NCBI GenBank assembly: GCA_003142815.1
Contig: PLNP01000015.1
Location: 1 to 64,000 of the forward strand
Direction: 5' to 3'
Source of the DNA: Rhodanobacteraceae bacterium
Lineage (GTDB): Bacteria; Pseudomonadota; Gammaproteobacteria; Xanthomonadales; Rhodanobacteraceae
Length of the DNA stretch: 64,000 bases
Of this stretch, positions 51,745 to 60,829 are shown in pieces. Below the pieces are notes generated by a model that saw only the letters and a program-made list of their open reading frames with translations, was not told where the DNA came from and did no database searches. The first letter of the stretch is position 1, and each line of letters opens with the position of its first letter. The translations under genes and the position numbers were made by a program.

Positions 51745-52317
51745 TCATCCCCCCATCGCGCGCAGCTCACGCAGGCGCCCGATCCATTTGCTGACGCCAT
51801 CGCGCGCGAGCACCACGACGCGTTCGAAATCCTCGTCGGTCCCGTAATACGGGTCCGCAACGTCCGCGTCGCCGAGGAACAGCACCGGCTCAACTCCATC
51901 CATTGAGCCAGCACTCAAATAGTTTGAGTGCCCTCCGTTTTCCCTCCCCTGCGGGGGAGGGCAAGGGTGGGGGATTGATTCGGTCGATTGGAATCTGGAT
52001 TCGTCCCGAATCAACAGGCGCGACCGGAACGATTGCATCGCGCGCAGGTTGACGCGATCCATCGCGAGCACATGGTCGAACGAATGAAAGTCCGCGCTTT
52101 GCAGCTGCCGCGCGCGATGCCCAGCGAGCGGATAACCGTGCGCTTGGGCAATCGCGATCGCGCGCGGGTCGGCACGCTCGCCGACGTGGTAATTCTCGGT
52201 ACCGGCAGATTCGACGTGCGCCGCCATGCCGACGCGTGCGAGCTCGACACGCGCGACTGATTCGACGATCGGCGAGCGGCAAATATTGCCCATGCAGACG
52301 AACAGAATGCGCGTCAT
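51745..52317 (-). CDS. low-molecular-weight protein-tyrosine phosphatase with an in-frame repeat
   Basis: A 190-residue phosphatase. The P-loop is [12 protein letters not shown] (C8-x5-R14) and the general acid lies in [10 protein letters not shown] near 145; NLRAMQSF and [19 protein letters not shown] complete the fold. Family members are near 155 residues. The extra 30 or so (about 105-136, including [20 protein letters not shown]) come from a dispersed repeat at 51911-52004. The insert falls before the general-acid loop, so activity is uncertain. ATG 52317 overlaps the kdsB stop (ATGA). Confidence 0.82.
   Translation of the reverse strand: MTRILFVCMGNICRSPIVESVARVELARVGMAAHVESAGTENYHVGERADPRAIAIAQAHGYPLAGHRARQLQSADFHSFDHVLAMDRVNLRAMQSFRSRLLIRDESRFQSTESIPHPCPPPQGRENGGHSNYLSAGSMDGVEPVLFLGDADVADPYYGTDEDFERVVVLARDGVSKWIGRLRELRAMGG
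51911..52004. repeat. GCACTCAAA...TTTGAGTGC dispersed repeat inside the LMW-PTP gene
   Basis: It contains the palindrome GCACTCAAATAGTTTGAGTG-C, then a CCCTCCCCTGCGGGGGAGGG core and GATTGATTCGGTCGATTGG. The same series, inverted, occurs at about 58956-59063 between the phospholipase-D-type gene and xseA. It is read through without a stop. Confidence 0.85.
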
Positions 52318-53093
52318 CGCGGCAGCTCGGACAAGAAGCGCTCGACCCGCGCGAGATCCTCGGCGGTGTCGACGCCTGCTGGAAACGGTTCGGGCGCGAT
52401 GCGTACCGCGATCCCGAAACCGTGTTCGAGAGCGCGCAACTGCTCCAGCGATTCGGCCTGTTCCAGCGGCGTACGCGGCAACGCCGCGAAGCGGCGCAGG
52501 AACCCGGCGCGATACGCGTAGATGCCGATATGGCGCAGGAACGGCGTGCGCGCGGGCAGAATCGAGCGGTCGTTCTGGAACGCGTCGCGCGGCCACGGCA
52601 GCGGCGCGCGGCTGAAAGTCAGCGCGCGGCCAGCCAGATTGCAAACCAGCTTCACGCAGTTGGGGTCGAACAGTTCGTCCACCGATCCGATCGGCGTCGC
52701 CAGCGTCGCCATCGGCGCATCGCCATCGGCCAACGCCGCCGCGACAGCACGGATGCCGCTGATCGGCGCCAAGGGTTCGTCACCTTGCAGGTTCACCACG
52801 ATGGTGTCGTCGGACCAGCCCAGCTTCTGCGCGACTTCGGCGAGACGATCGCTGCCGGACGCATGCTCGGTACGCGTCATCACGACGCGCACGCCGCTGC
52901 CGCCCAGCGCCGCTTCAATTCGCGCATCGTCGGTCGCGACGACGACGTCGGCTGCGCCCGCCATGCGTGCGCGCTCGGTGACATGCACGATCATCGGCAC
53001 ACCCGCCAGTGGCAGCAGCGCCTTGCCGGGCAGCCGCGTCGAGCCATAGCGGGCCGGAATGGCGACGACAAACGGTGGTAGTACGAAATTCAT
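52314..53093 (-). CDS. kdsB: 3-deoxy-manno-octulosonate cytidylyltransferase (CMP-KDO synthetase)
   Basis: A 259-residue enzyme that activates KDO for lipopolysaccharide core synthesis. [20 protein letters not shown] is the nucleotide-binding start; [31 protein letters not shown] and [12 protein letters not shown] follow, and [19 protein letters not shown] lies near 185. Standard length and intact motifs. ATG 53093. It is coupled to the LMW-PTP gene by a 4-base overlap. Confidence 0.94.
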   Translation of the reverse strand: MNFVLPPFVVAIPARYGSTRLPGKALLPLAGVPMIVHVTERARMAGAADVVVATDDARIEAALGGSGVRVVMTRTEHASGSDRLAEVAQKLGWSDDTIVVNLQGDEPLAPISGIRAVAAALADGDAPMATLATPIGSVDELFDPNCVKLVCNLAGRALTFSRAPLPWPRDAFQNDRSILPARTPFLRHIGIYAYRAGFLRRFAALPRTPLEQAESLEQLRALEHGFGIAVRIAPEPFPAGVDTAEDLARVERFLSELPR

Positions 53094-53174
53094 CGGTCTC
53101 CGCCATCCGGGCGATGCCGCAGAGTAACGGAGCACGCGGCTGCACGACAAACCACCTGCTCTGCGTCGCGCTTC

Positions 53175-53212
53175 AGCCCCTCTCCCCTCGGCGACCGAAG
53201 GGAGAAGGAAAA
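53175..53212. repeat. CCTCTCCCC repeat unit in the kdsB upstream gap
   Basis: CCCCTCTCCCCTCGGCGACC and GAAGGGAGAAGG form an imperfect palindrome between kdsB and the divergent DMT gene. Confidence 0.5.
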
Positions 53213-53266
53213 GCACGTCGCAATGCTACGATGCGCGCCGCATCACGTCCCAGCTGTGACCCCATC

Positions 53267-54199
53267 GTGAGTTTCTCCGACCAGGCGCCGGCACCCGGCT
53301 CCGTGCCATTGCCGCCACGCGCAGTCGTGATGATGATCGTCAGCGCCAGCTTTTTCGGGCTGATGGCGATCGTGATCCGCATCGCGTCGAAAGAGCTGCA
53401 TCCATTCGAGATCGCATTCTTCCGCAGCTTTTTCGGCGCGCTGGTCGCGCTGCCACTGCTCGCCAAGGGCGGCCTGCGCACGCTGCGCACGGATCGACTC
53501 GGCTTCTATGTGGTTCGTTGCGCGATCGGCACCGCATCGATGCTGGCGAGCTTCTGGGCGATCACACACCTGCCGTTGGCGCAGGCGATTGCGCTGTCCT
53601 ACTCATCGCCGCTGTTCGTGACGATCGGCGCGGTGCTGTTTCTCGGCGAGGTTGTGCGCATGCGCCGCTGGAGCGCGGTCGTCGCCGGCTTCATCGGCGT
53701 GCTGGTCATCGTGCGCCCCGGCACCGATGGCTTCACCGCCGCGAGCCTGGTCGCGGTGTTTTCCGCGGCGATGACCGGCATCGTCACGATCAGCATCAAG
53801 TTTCTGTCGCGCAGCGATCCGGCGAACACGATCGTATTGCTGACCACCCTGCTCTGGGTACCGCTGTCGCTGCCGGCGGCGCTGATGGTCTGGCAGTGGC
53901 CGCAGACCGACCTCTGGCCCTGGCTGGTACTCACCGGCGCGCTTGGCACCGGCGGCCAGTATTTCTGGACGCACGCGCTGCGCATCGCCGACGCATCGAC
54001 GCTCGCGCCTTTCAGCTATCTGCAGCTCCTGATCGTCGCGGCGCTCGCCTGGCTGCTGTTCGGCGAAGACGTCGACCGCTACACCGCACTAGGCGCCGCC
54101 ATCGTGATCGGCACGAGCCTCTACATCATGCGCCGCGAAGCGAAAGTCGCGCGCCAATCCGATACGCAACCCATGGTCGTGGCCGAGCCGCCGGTATAA
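53267..54199 (+). CDS. DMT/EamA family transporter
   Basis: A 310-residue inner-membrane exporter with ten spans in two EamA halves (SASFFGLMAIVIRIASKELH, EIAFFRSFFGALVALPLLAK; second half from TISIKFLSRSDPANTIVLL). The substrate is unknown. GTG 53267 is used as start; ATG 53231 would add 12 residues and neither has a clear ribosome site. It converges on ispG. Confidence 0.8.
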   Translation: MSFSDQAPAPGSVPLPPRAVVMMIVSASFFGLMAIVIRIASKELHPFEIAFFRSFFGALVALPLLAKGGLRTLRTDRLGFYVVRCAIGTASMLASFWAITHLPLAQAIALSYSSPLFVTIGAVLFLGEVVRMRRWSAVVAGFIGVLVIVRPGTDGFTAASLVAVFSAAMTGIVTISIKFLSRSDPANTIVLLTTLLWVPLSLPAALMVWQWPQTDLWPWLVLTGALGTGGQYFWTHALRIADASTLAPFSYLQLLIVAALAWLLFGEDVDRYTALGAAIVIGTSLYIMRREAKVARQSDTQPMVVAEPPV

Positions 54200-54205
54200 C
54201 GGCTG

Positions 54206-54270
54206 TCCCTTCCCCTGCGCAGCGGGGGGCAAAATGGCGGGACTGCTGTTTTGAGCAGCGAAGCTGCCCG
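54206..54270. repeat. twin-hairpin dispersed repeat, copy 2
   Basis: CCCTTCCCCTGCGCAG, then CAAAATGGCGG-GA-CTGCTGTTTTG and GAGCAGC-GAA-GCTGC. It matches copy 1 at 25527-25592 with few changes. It lies in the convergent gap between the DMT and ispG genes. Confidence 0.8.
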
Positions 54271-54330
54271 GAGTGCGAGCACCGGGAAAGGTCGCGGCGC
54301 GGAGCCGCGTTCAGCAGGTCAATGGCGCGC

Positions 54331-55575
54331 CTATGCCCGTGCCACGTACTTGCGCGCAACATACTCTTCGATCACGCCGACGAATTCGTGCGCGATGTTG
54401 GCGCCACGCAACGTCATCGCTTTTTGGCCATCGATGAACACCGGTGCGGCGGGCGTCTCGCCGGTGCCAGGCAACGAAATGCCGATATTGGCATGCTTCG
54501 ATTCGCCGGGCCCATTGACGATGCAGCCCATCACCGCGAGCGTGAGGTTCTCGACGCCGTCGTACTGCAGCCGCCATTCCGGCATCTTCGCGCGGACGTG
54601 ATCCTGCACGGTCTTGGCGAGTTCCTGGAACAGGGTGCTGCTGGTGCGCCCGCAACCGGGACACGCGGTGACTAGGGGAGTGAACGCGCGCAGACCCATC
54701 GTCTGCAACAGTTCCTGCGCGACGATCACCTCGCGCGTGCGCGATTCGCCGGGCTCGGGCGTCAGCGAAATGCGGATCGTGTCGCCGATACCTTCCTGCA
54801 AGAGCACGCTGAGCGCGGCGGTCGATGCGACGATGCCTTTTGAGCCGATGCCCGCTTCAGTCAAACCCAGATGCAGCGCGTAGTCGCAGCGCGCGGCGAG
54901 GTCGCGATAGACTGCGATCAACTCCTGCACGCCGGACACTTTGCACGAGAGAATGATGCGATCGCGCGCCAACCCAAGTTCCTCGGCACGCGCCGCAGAA
55001 TCGAGCGCGGACCGGATCAGCGCCTCGCGACCGACGCGTGCGGCATCCCAAGGCACCGCGCGCGCATGGTTTTCGTCCATCAGGGTCGTGACCATCGACT
55101 GGTCGAGCGAACCCCAGTTCGCGCCGATGCGCACCGGTTTCGCGTATTTCAGCGCGAATGCGATGATCGCCGCGAACTGCGTATCCTTCTTCCTGCCGAA
55201 GCCGACGTTGCCGGGATTGATGCGGTATTTCGCGAGCGCCTCGGCGCAGGCCGGCTCGCGTTCAAGCAGCTGGTGGCCGTTGTAGTGGAAGTCGCCGATC
55301 AGCGGTACCGTGCAACCGATCATGTCGAGATGTTCGCGAATCCGCGGCACCGCGGCCGCGGCTTCGGGCTTGTCGACGGTGATGCGCACAAGCTCGGAAC
55401 CTGCACGCGCAAGTTCGGCGACCTGCTTCGCGGTGCCGGCAATGTCGGCAGTGTCGGTGTTGGTCATCGACTGCACGACAATCGGCGCGGCGCCGCCGAC
55501 CGTGACCGTACCGACCACGACGGCAATGTTCGGGCGACGCGCAACGACATCGTGCAAGGGCGCGGAAGACGTCAT
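54331..55575 (-). CDS. ispG: 4-hydroxy-3-methylbut-2-enyl diphosphate synthase
   Basis: A 414-residue Fe-S enzyme of the MEP isoprenoid pathway. The TIM-barrel start is [20 protein letters not shown] and the strand [13 protein letters not shown] follows. The 4Fe-4S cysteines lie in [14 protein letters not shown] and [19 protein letters not shown] 55575 gives [20 protein letters not shown]; an ATG six codons upstream is possible. The gene starts at the end of the preceding PilZ-like gene, with a few bases of gap or overlap. Confidence 0.93.
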   Translation of the reverse strand: MTSSAPLHDVVARRPNIAVVVGTVTVGGAAPIVVQSMTNTDTADIAGTAKQVAELARAGSELVRITVDKPEAAAAVPRIREHLDMIGCTVPLIGDFHYNGHQLLEREPACAEALAKYRINPGNVGFGRKKDTQFAAIIAFALKYAKPVRIGANWGSLDQSMVTTLMDENHARAVPWDAARVGREALIRSALDSAARAEELGLARDRIILSCKVSGVQELIAVYRDLAARCDYALHLGLTEAGIGSKGIVASTAALSVLLQEGIGDTIRISLTPEPGESRTREVIVAQELLQTMGLRAFTPLVTACPGCGRTSSTLFQELAKTVQDHVRAKMPEWRLQYDGVENLTLAVMGCIVNGPGESKHANIGISLPGTGETPAAPVFIDGQKAMTLRGANIAHEFVGVIEEYVARKYVARA

Positions 55576-55582
55576 CGGGATT

Positions 55583-57304
55583 TCAGGCTCCAATAGTCGG
55601 TGCGCTGGGCGCGCGCGGCGCCAACGCGAAATGTTGATAGATGCCGGTCGACTCGAACACGTGCAAGTCGCTTACTTGCTCGATCCGCGCCGGCAGTGGC
55701 GGCCCCTGCAAGTCGGCGGGCAGACACAATTCGAGCTCACGCGCGGCGCGATCGATCTCGGTCGGCGCCAGCAGTGCGTCGTAATCCAGATCGACATTCG
55801 CGCGCAACGGCGCCAGCAACAAACCGCGCACCGACGCGCGGGTGTCGGCGCTGCCGAACAAGCGCACGCCGACCGGCAACGCACGCCGCGCGAGCAATTG
55901 GACGCCGGCGTCAACGCGACCGTGTTCATCGATGCGGATCCAGCGGATCACGCCGATCATCCAGTCCTGCCTCACATTGGCCGGCATCACATTGGCATCG
56001 GACGCTGGCAACGCCAGTCCGATCAGCTCGGCCACGCGTGCGTGCACGGTTTCGCCGCTGGGGCCGCGTTCCCACATCACCCGATACCCGCCGAGGCTCT
56101 GGTCGAGCACCTGCGCGCGCAGGCGCGACGCGCGGCTGCGATCGCCCACCACGGCCCGCCACGACGCACCGTGATCGGCCCCGCTGAGACTGATCGCGTG
56201 GCCGCGCACATGGTGCATGAAACTCTCGAAATCCTCGCCGCCGGCGATCGCAAGATGCAGATCGTGCAGGCCGATGACCGTGTCCAGTGCGTAGCCGCCG
56301 CCCAGTCGCGCGTGGCCGCGTTCGCTGCGCACGCTCCAGTCGGTGACGAGGCGGCGTACGAGATCGACGTCCACGTGCTGCGCCGTGCCGCCGCACAACC
56401 GGAACGTGACCGTGCGCGCGCCCGGGGCGCTGATCGCCAGCTCCTCTGCGATGAACGCCAGTACCGCATCCAGATGCAGCGCAAGCACGTCACGCTGACC
56501 GCTCTCGCGTTCCTCGGGCAGATAGCCGGGGCCGCGATCTGCGCCGGTGTGGACAAGCACATCGTTCGGACCGCCATTGCCTTCGCGCAACTCGCAATAC
56601 GGCGCGAGCGTGCGCGTAAACGCGGCGATCTCGCCCTGCTCGCGCTGCGTGTAGCGATACGGGTTTGCCAGCGCGAACAGCAACGCGTGCGCATAGGCGA
56701 GACGCGCACTGGCGTCGCCTGCGTGCATGGGATCATCGACCATGCGCTCGGCGAGCCGCAGCGATGCAATGAATCCGTAGACGGAGTGCAAGGCCTGCCA
56801 TGCACCCGCCGGCGGCGTTTGATAGAGCAAATAGGCGTGCCGCAGATATTCATCACCGTGTTGCAGTGCGCGCACGGCGGCGAGTGTCACCTGCCTGGCT
56901 CGCAGGAACGGCACAACGCCTTGTGGCGCACACAGGTCGGCTAACGCGGCGCGATAACCCGCGGCGAGCTCGCTCTGGAATCCGAGCGCAAGTTCGCCCA
57001 GCTCGACTTTCTGCGGCGGCAGCGGAAAACTCGCGCCGACAATCTGCCTGTCGGTCGCGAGCGCGAGCTGGATGGCCGGCACGCGTAGGATCTCGAGCGC
57101 ATCCAGTCGCCGCAAGCCATCGAGACGCTGTTGATTGAGATCACGCAGGCCGTCGAGCACGCGCTTGGCCGCAGTCGCGAAATTCGCCATCGGCAACGCG
57201 TCGATCCAAGCGCGCAGCGCGCGTGGATCACTCGCAAGCGCGCCCGCCCGCGGCGCATGACGCTGCGGCAGGCTGCTGGTCAATCGACGGTACGCTTCGC
57301 TCAT
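55583..57304 (-). CDS. large hypothetical protein with a PilZ-like C-terminal region
   Basis: A 573-residue soluble protein. The N-terminal half is helical ([40 protein letters not shown]). The C-terminus has a beta-rich stretch with [20 protein letters not shown] and [17 protein letters not shown], like the strand pattern of PilZ domains. Proteins of this layout in pseudomonads and xanthomonads are sometimes listed as c-di-GMP binding. I do not see a complete RxxxR...DxSxxG motif, so nucleotide binding is unproven. It directly precedes ispG on the minus strand. Confidence 0.5.
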   Translation of the reverse strand: MSEAYRRLTSSLPQRHAPRAGALASDPRALRAWIDALPMANFATAAKRVLDGLRDLNQQRLDGLRRLDALEILRVPAIQLALATDRQIVGASFPLPPQKVELGELALGFQSELAAGYRAALADLCAPQGVVPFLRARQVTLAAVRALQHGDEYLRHAYLLYQTPPAGAWQALHSVYGFIASLRLAERMVDDPMHAGDASARLAYAHALLFALANPYRYTQREQGEIAAFTRTLAPYCELREGNGGPNDVLVHTGADRGPGYLPEERESGQRDVLALHLDAVLAFIAEELAISAPGARTVTFRLCGGTAQHVDVDLVRRLVTDWSVRSERGHARLGGGYALDTVIGLHDLHLAIAGGEDFESFMHHVRGHAISLSGADHGASWRAVVGDRSRASRLRAQVLDQSLGGYRVMWERGPSGETVHARVAELIGLALPASDANVMPANVRQDWMIGVIRWIRIDEHGRVDAGVQLLARRALPVGVRLFGSADTRASVRGLLLAPLRANVDLDYDALLAPTEIDRAARELELCLPADLQGPPLPARIEQVSDLHVFESTGIYQHFALAPRAPSAPTIGA

Positions 57305-57460
57305 CGGCTTTGCTGAATGAAAGCGGTCTCGGGCACCTCCATTGCGCGTCCCGACCGTGTAAATTATAGGCCTTGGACATGTCGATAGCGCGCATTCGCT
57401 CTGGTTTTCAGCCGCGCCGGCGCCCATCTATGGTGCTCGTGCAACCACTACACTACGAAC

Positions 57461-58918
57461 ATGACCGCCACCGCTCCATCCTCGTCCGTTGGCAACCATT
57501 CGAGCTTGCGCCTGCTGGCAGAGCAGGCGTTCAGCCGCGCCGCTGGCGCGCCGTTGGTCGAGAACAATGCCGTCGAGCTCCTGATCGACGCACGCGCGAA
57601 CTTCGATGCGTGGCTCACCGCAATCCGCGCTGCGCGCAGCGCGATCCTGTTCGAGAATTACATCTTTCGCGACGATGAAGTGGGACGCGAGTTCCGCGAT
57701 GCGCTGACGGAACGTGCAAACGCCGGCGTGCGCGTCTGCGTGCTGCGCGACTGGCTCGGTTGTCGCGGTCAATCATCAGCAGCGTTCTGGGTACCGCTGA
57801 TCGCGGCCGGCGGCGACGTGCGCGTCTACAACCCGCCGCGCTTCACAAGTCCATTCGGCTGGCTGTCACGCGACCATCGCAAGTTGCTGGTCGTCGACAA
57901 CACGATCGGCTTCGTCGGTGGCATCTGCGTCGCCAGCAAGTGGCTGGGCGACCCGCAACGCAAGATCGCGCCGTGGCGCGACACCGCGGTCGCGCTGCGC
58001 GGACCCGCCGTGCTCGACCTGATCTGCGCATTCGCCGACGGCTGGGCGCAGCTCGGCGATGCGTTGCCAGGCGACATCCTCGAAGCCGGCGCGCACTGCG
58101 TGCCAAGCGGGCACACCGATCTGCGCGTCGTCGCGACCGTGCCGAACACCGCCGGGCTGTATCGCCTCGACCAGCTGATCGCCGGTATGGCGCGTACGAA
58201 CCTGTGGCTGACCGACGCCTACTTCGTCGGTATCACGCCCTACGTGCAGGCACTCGCTGCGGCGGCGCGCGACGGCGTCGATGTGCGCTTGCTGGTGCCG
58301 GGTACCAGCGATATCCGTGCCGTGGGTTCACTGTCGCGTGCCGGTTACCGGCCATTGCTCGAAGGGGGCGTGCGCGTGTTCGAGTGGACCGGTTCAATGC
58401 TGCACGCCAAGACCGCAGTCGCCGACAGTCGCTGGGCGCGCGTGGGATCGAGCAACCTCAACATGGCGAGCTGGCTCGGCAACTGCGAAATCGACGTCGC
58501 GATCGAGAACGAAGCGTTCGCGCGTCGCATGGAGACGCAGTACCGCAGCGACCTCGACAACGCGACCGAGATCGTCCTCAAGATGTCGCGACGCTCGCGC
58601 AAGACCGCCGCCGCCGACAACGGCAAGCGGCCGCGCGCGCAAGGCGGCAGTTCCAGTCGCGCCGCTGCCAGTGCGCTGCGTATCGCCAACTCGATCGGCG
58701 CGGCGATCACCAATCGACGCGTCCTCGGCCCGGCCGAATCGGGGCCGTTGCTCGTCGCCGGCATCACGCTGTTCGTCGCGGCGGTGATCGCCTTCATCTG
58801 GCCCCAGGTGATCGCGTGGCCGCTCGGCGTTCTCGCGACCTGGATTGGGGTCAGCCTGATCGTGCGCTACGTGAGTACGCGCAAACGGCCGCGGCCCCGG
58901 CGCGACCACGGCGACTGA
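57461..58918 (+). CDS. phospholipase D-family enzyme, cardiolipin synthase-like
   Basis: A 485-residue protein with two HKD-type motifs, DHRKLLVVDNTIGFVGG near 138 and MLHAKTAVADSRWARVGSSN near 312. This is the pair that forms the active site of cardiolipin synthases. Unlike ClsA, it has no N-terminal membrane spans; two hydrophobic segments are at the C-terminus (LLVAGITLFVAAVIAFIWPQ, WPLGVLATWIGVSLIVRYV) after a basic linker. It is probably a ClsB/ClsC-like inner-membrane enzyme. ATG 57461 is in a divergent gap with the PilZ-like gene. Confidence 0.78.
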   Translation: MTATAPSSSVGNHSSLRLLAEQAFSRAAGAPLVENNAVELLIDARANFDAWLTAIRAARSAILFENYIFRDDEVGREFRDALTERANAGVRVCVLRDWLGCRGQSSAAFWVPLIAAGGDVRVYNPPRFTSPFGWLSRDHRKLLVVDNTIGFVGGICVASKWLGDPQRKIAPWRDTAVALRGPAVLDLICAFADGWAQLGDALPGDILEAGAHCVPSGHTDLRVVATVPNTAGLYRLDQLIAGMARTNLWLTDAYFVGITPYVQALAAAARDGVDVRLLVPGTSDIRAVGSLSRAGYRPLLEGGVRVFEWTGSMLHAKTAVADSRWARVGSSNLNMASWLGNCEIDVAIENEAFARRMETQYRSDLDNATEIVLKMSRRSRKTAAADNGKRPRAQGGSSSRAAASALRIANSIGAAITNRRVLGPAESGPLLVAGITLFVAAVIAFIWPQVIAWPLGVLATWIGVSLIVRYVSTRKRPRPRRDHGD

Positions 58919-58955
58919 CGCGGTTGCCGCCTGTGTAGCGATGGCGCAGACTCCA

Positions 58956-59063
58956 TTGATTCGGTACGAATGCAGATCCAGCGACCGAATCAATCCCGCT
59001 CCCTTGCCCTCCCCCGCCAGCGCAGGGGAGGGCAAGCGGAGGGCACTCAAACTAGTTGAGTGC
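58956..59063. repeat. GCACTCAA...TTGAGTGC dispersed repeat, intergenic copy
   Basis: GATTCGG, GACCGAATCAATCCC, a CCTCCCCCGCCAGCGCAGGGGAGG palindrome region and GCACTCAAACTAGTTGAGTG-C occur in the reverse orientation of the copy at 51911-52004. It lies just before xseA and ends about 80 bases from its start. Confidence 0.85.
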
Positions 59064-59145
59064 CGGATCAATAACGTCGGCGCGCCATCGCGTTGCCGCA
59101 CCTCCGACACCTCATCGCGTCGCGAAACTGCAAGCCCGGCCTGCC

Positions 59146-60366
59146 ATGCCCGAATCGCTCGACAACCCGATCGCCGCGCGCGAGGTGTACTCGCCGTCCG
59201 CACTGACGCGTTTCGTGCGTGACCTGCTTGAGGACGTGTTGCCGCTGATCTGGATCGAAGGCGAGATATCGAACTTCTCGCGCCCGGCGTCCGGGCATTT
59301 GTATTTCACGCTGAAAGACTCCGGCGCGCAGGTGCGCTGCGCGATGTTCAAGCCGCGCAGCACCTGGCTGCGCTTCAAGCCCGGCGACGGCATGCGCGTC
59401 CTCGCGCGTGCGCGGGTCAGCCTGTATGAAGCGCGCGGCGAATTCCAGTTGATCGTCGACAGCCTCGAAGAAGCCGGTGAAGGCGCCTTGCAGCGCGCGT
59501 TCGAGCAGCTCAAGACGAAGCTCGCCGCCGAGGGCCTGTTCGACGCCGATCGCAAGCGAGCGATTCCGAAAATCCCGCGTCGGATCGGCGTGATCACCTC
59601 GCCATCCGGCGCCGCGATTCACGACGTGCTCAGCGTGATCGCGCGGCGTTTCCCGCTCGCCGAAATCGAAATCCTGCCGGTGCCCGTGCAAGGCAAGGAG
59701 GCACCGCCAGCGATTGTCGCGATGCTGGGTGCCGCGTCGGCCGCGCGCCGCCACGATGTTCTCCTGCTGACCCGCGGTGGCGGCTCGCTCGAAGACCTGT
59801 GGGCGTTCAACGACGAAACGGTCGCGCGTGCGATCCGTGCAAGCGCAATCCCGGTCGTTTCGGCGATCGGTCACGAGATCGACTTCACCATCGCCGATTT
59901 CGCCGCCGACCTGCGTGCGCCGACCCCATCGGCCGCCGCCGAGTTGCTGGTGCCCGATGCCGCAGAAATCGCGCGCGGCTTCGTCCGGCAGCGCCAGCGC
60001 ATCGAGCAACTGCTGCGGCGTGGCCTCGAGTCGCGCACGCAGCGCCTCGATCACCTGCTCGCACGCATCAATGCGCAGAGCCCGCAGGCGCGACTCGCGC
60101 GCGCGGACGAGCGGCTGCACATGCTGCATCGGCGTCTGGCCGATCGCGCGCGTGGCGGCATCGAGCGCCGCGCGTCGCGTCTGGGCGAGCTTGCGCGCAC
60201 GCTGCACGCGGTCAGCCCGCTGGCTACACTGGACCGCGGCTACGCGATCCTGTTCGAGCGCGGATCGGGACGCGTCGTGCGCTCGGTCACTCAGGCGACG
60301 CCGGGCGCGCCGCTGCGCGCGCGCGTTGCCGATGGCGAGATCGATCTGCGTGTCGAGCCGGATTGA
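59146..60366 (+). CDS. xseA: exodeoxyribonuclease VII large subunit
   Basis: A 406-residue subunit of the ATP-independent single-strand nuclease. The N-terminal OB domain is clear (WIEGEISNFSRPASGHLYFT, VRCAMFKPRS). The catalytic domain has IGVITSPSGAAIHDVLSVI, LTRGGGSLEDLWAFNDE and IGHEIDFTIADFAADLRAPT. A long helical region and the C-terminal GYAILFERGSGRVV follow. It is somewhat shorter than the usual 440-450 residues. xseB is not next to it. Confidence 0.92.
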   Translation: MPESLDNPIAAREVYSPSALTRFVRDLLEDVLPLIWIEGEISNFSRPASGHLYFTLKDSGAQVRCAMFKPRSTWLRFKPGDGMRVLARARVSLYEARGEFQLIVDSLEEAGEGALQRAFEQLKTKLAAEGLFDADRKRAIPKIPRRIGVITSPSGAAIHDVLSVIARRFPLAEIEILPVPVQGKEAPPAIVAMLGAASAARRHDVLLLTRGGGSLEDLWAFNDETVARAIRASAIPVVSAIGHEIDFTIADFAADLRAPTPSAAAELLVPDAAEIARGFVRQRQRIEQLLRRGLESRTQRLDHLLARINAQSPQARLARADERLHMLHRRLADRARGGIERRASRLGELARTLHAVSPLATLDRGYAILFERGSGRVVRSVTQATPGAPLRARVADGEIDLRVEPD

Positions 60367-60372
60367 GACACG

Positions 60373-60678
60373 ATGGGTTTCTGGGCGTACATGCTGCGAT
60401 GTGCGGATGAGAGCTATTACGTCGGGCATACTGACAACCTCGAACAGCGCGTGGGCGCTCATCATGCTGGGACACTTGGCGGCTACACCACGACCCGCCG
60501 TCCGGGTGCTCTCGGCTGGTCGCAGGAGTTTTTTACCCGCGAAGAAGCACTCGCAGCAGAGCGCCAAGTCAAGGGCTGGAGCCGTGCAAAGAAGGACGCT
60601 CTGATCCGTGGCGATTGGAAACAGATCCAGCGTCTCGCGTGGGGCTCAAGAAATCCACTACCGGAGCGTCTTCGCTAG
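60373..60678 (+). CDS. GIY-YIG nuclease family protein
   Basis: A 101-residue single-domain protein. WAYMLRCADESYYVGHTDNL is the GIY-YIG core (here YMLRC and YYVGH), and GYTTTRRPGALGWSQEFFTR with EALAAERQVKGWSRAKKDAL is the UPF0213-like continuation. It begins 7 bases after xseA. Its exact DNA role is unknown. Confidence 0.85.
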   Translation: MGFWAYMLRCADESYYVGHTDNLEQRVGAHHAGTLGGYTTTRRPGALGWSQEFFTREEALAAERQVKGWSRAKKDALIRGDWKQIQRLAWGSRNPLPERLR

Positions 60679-60686
60679 ATTGCGTT

Positions 60687-60802
60687 CACCCTTCGCTACC
60701 TCAGGGCGAATGGGTCTCGTGTAGCGCCGCGTCGAATTCATTGAGATGAGACTCTGACAGGAGCTGCAACCTTCACCGTTCGCCCTGAGGTAGCGAAGGG
60801 TG
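60687..60802. repeat. perfect 24-bp inverted repeat
   Basis: CACCCTTCGCTACCTCAGGG and four more bases (60687-60710) face their exact reverse complement at 60779-60802 (ending GAGGTAGCGAAGGGTG), 68 bases apart. Partly related text (TTCGCCCT, GATACCTCAGC) recurs at 62570-62690. It lies just before the aldehyde dehydrogenase start. Confidence 0.85.
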
Positions 60803-60829
60803 GACGCTCAGCACAGCCGGAGATCAACA

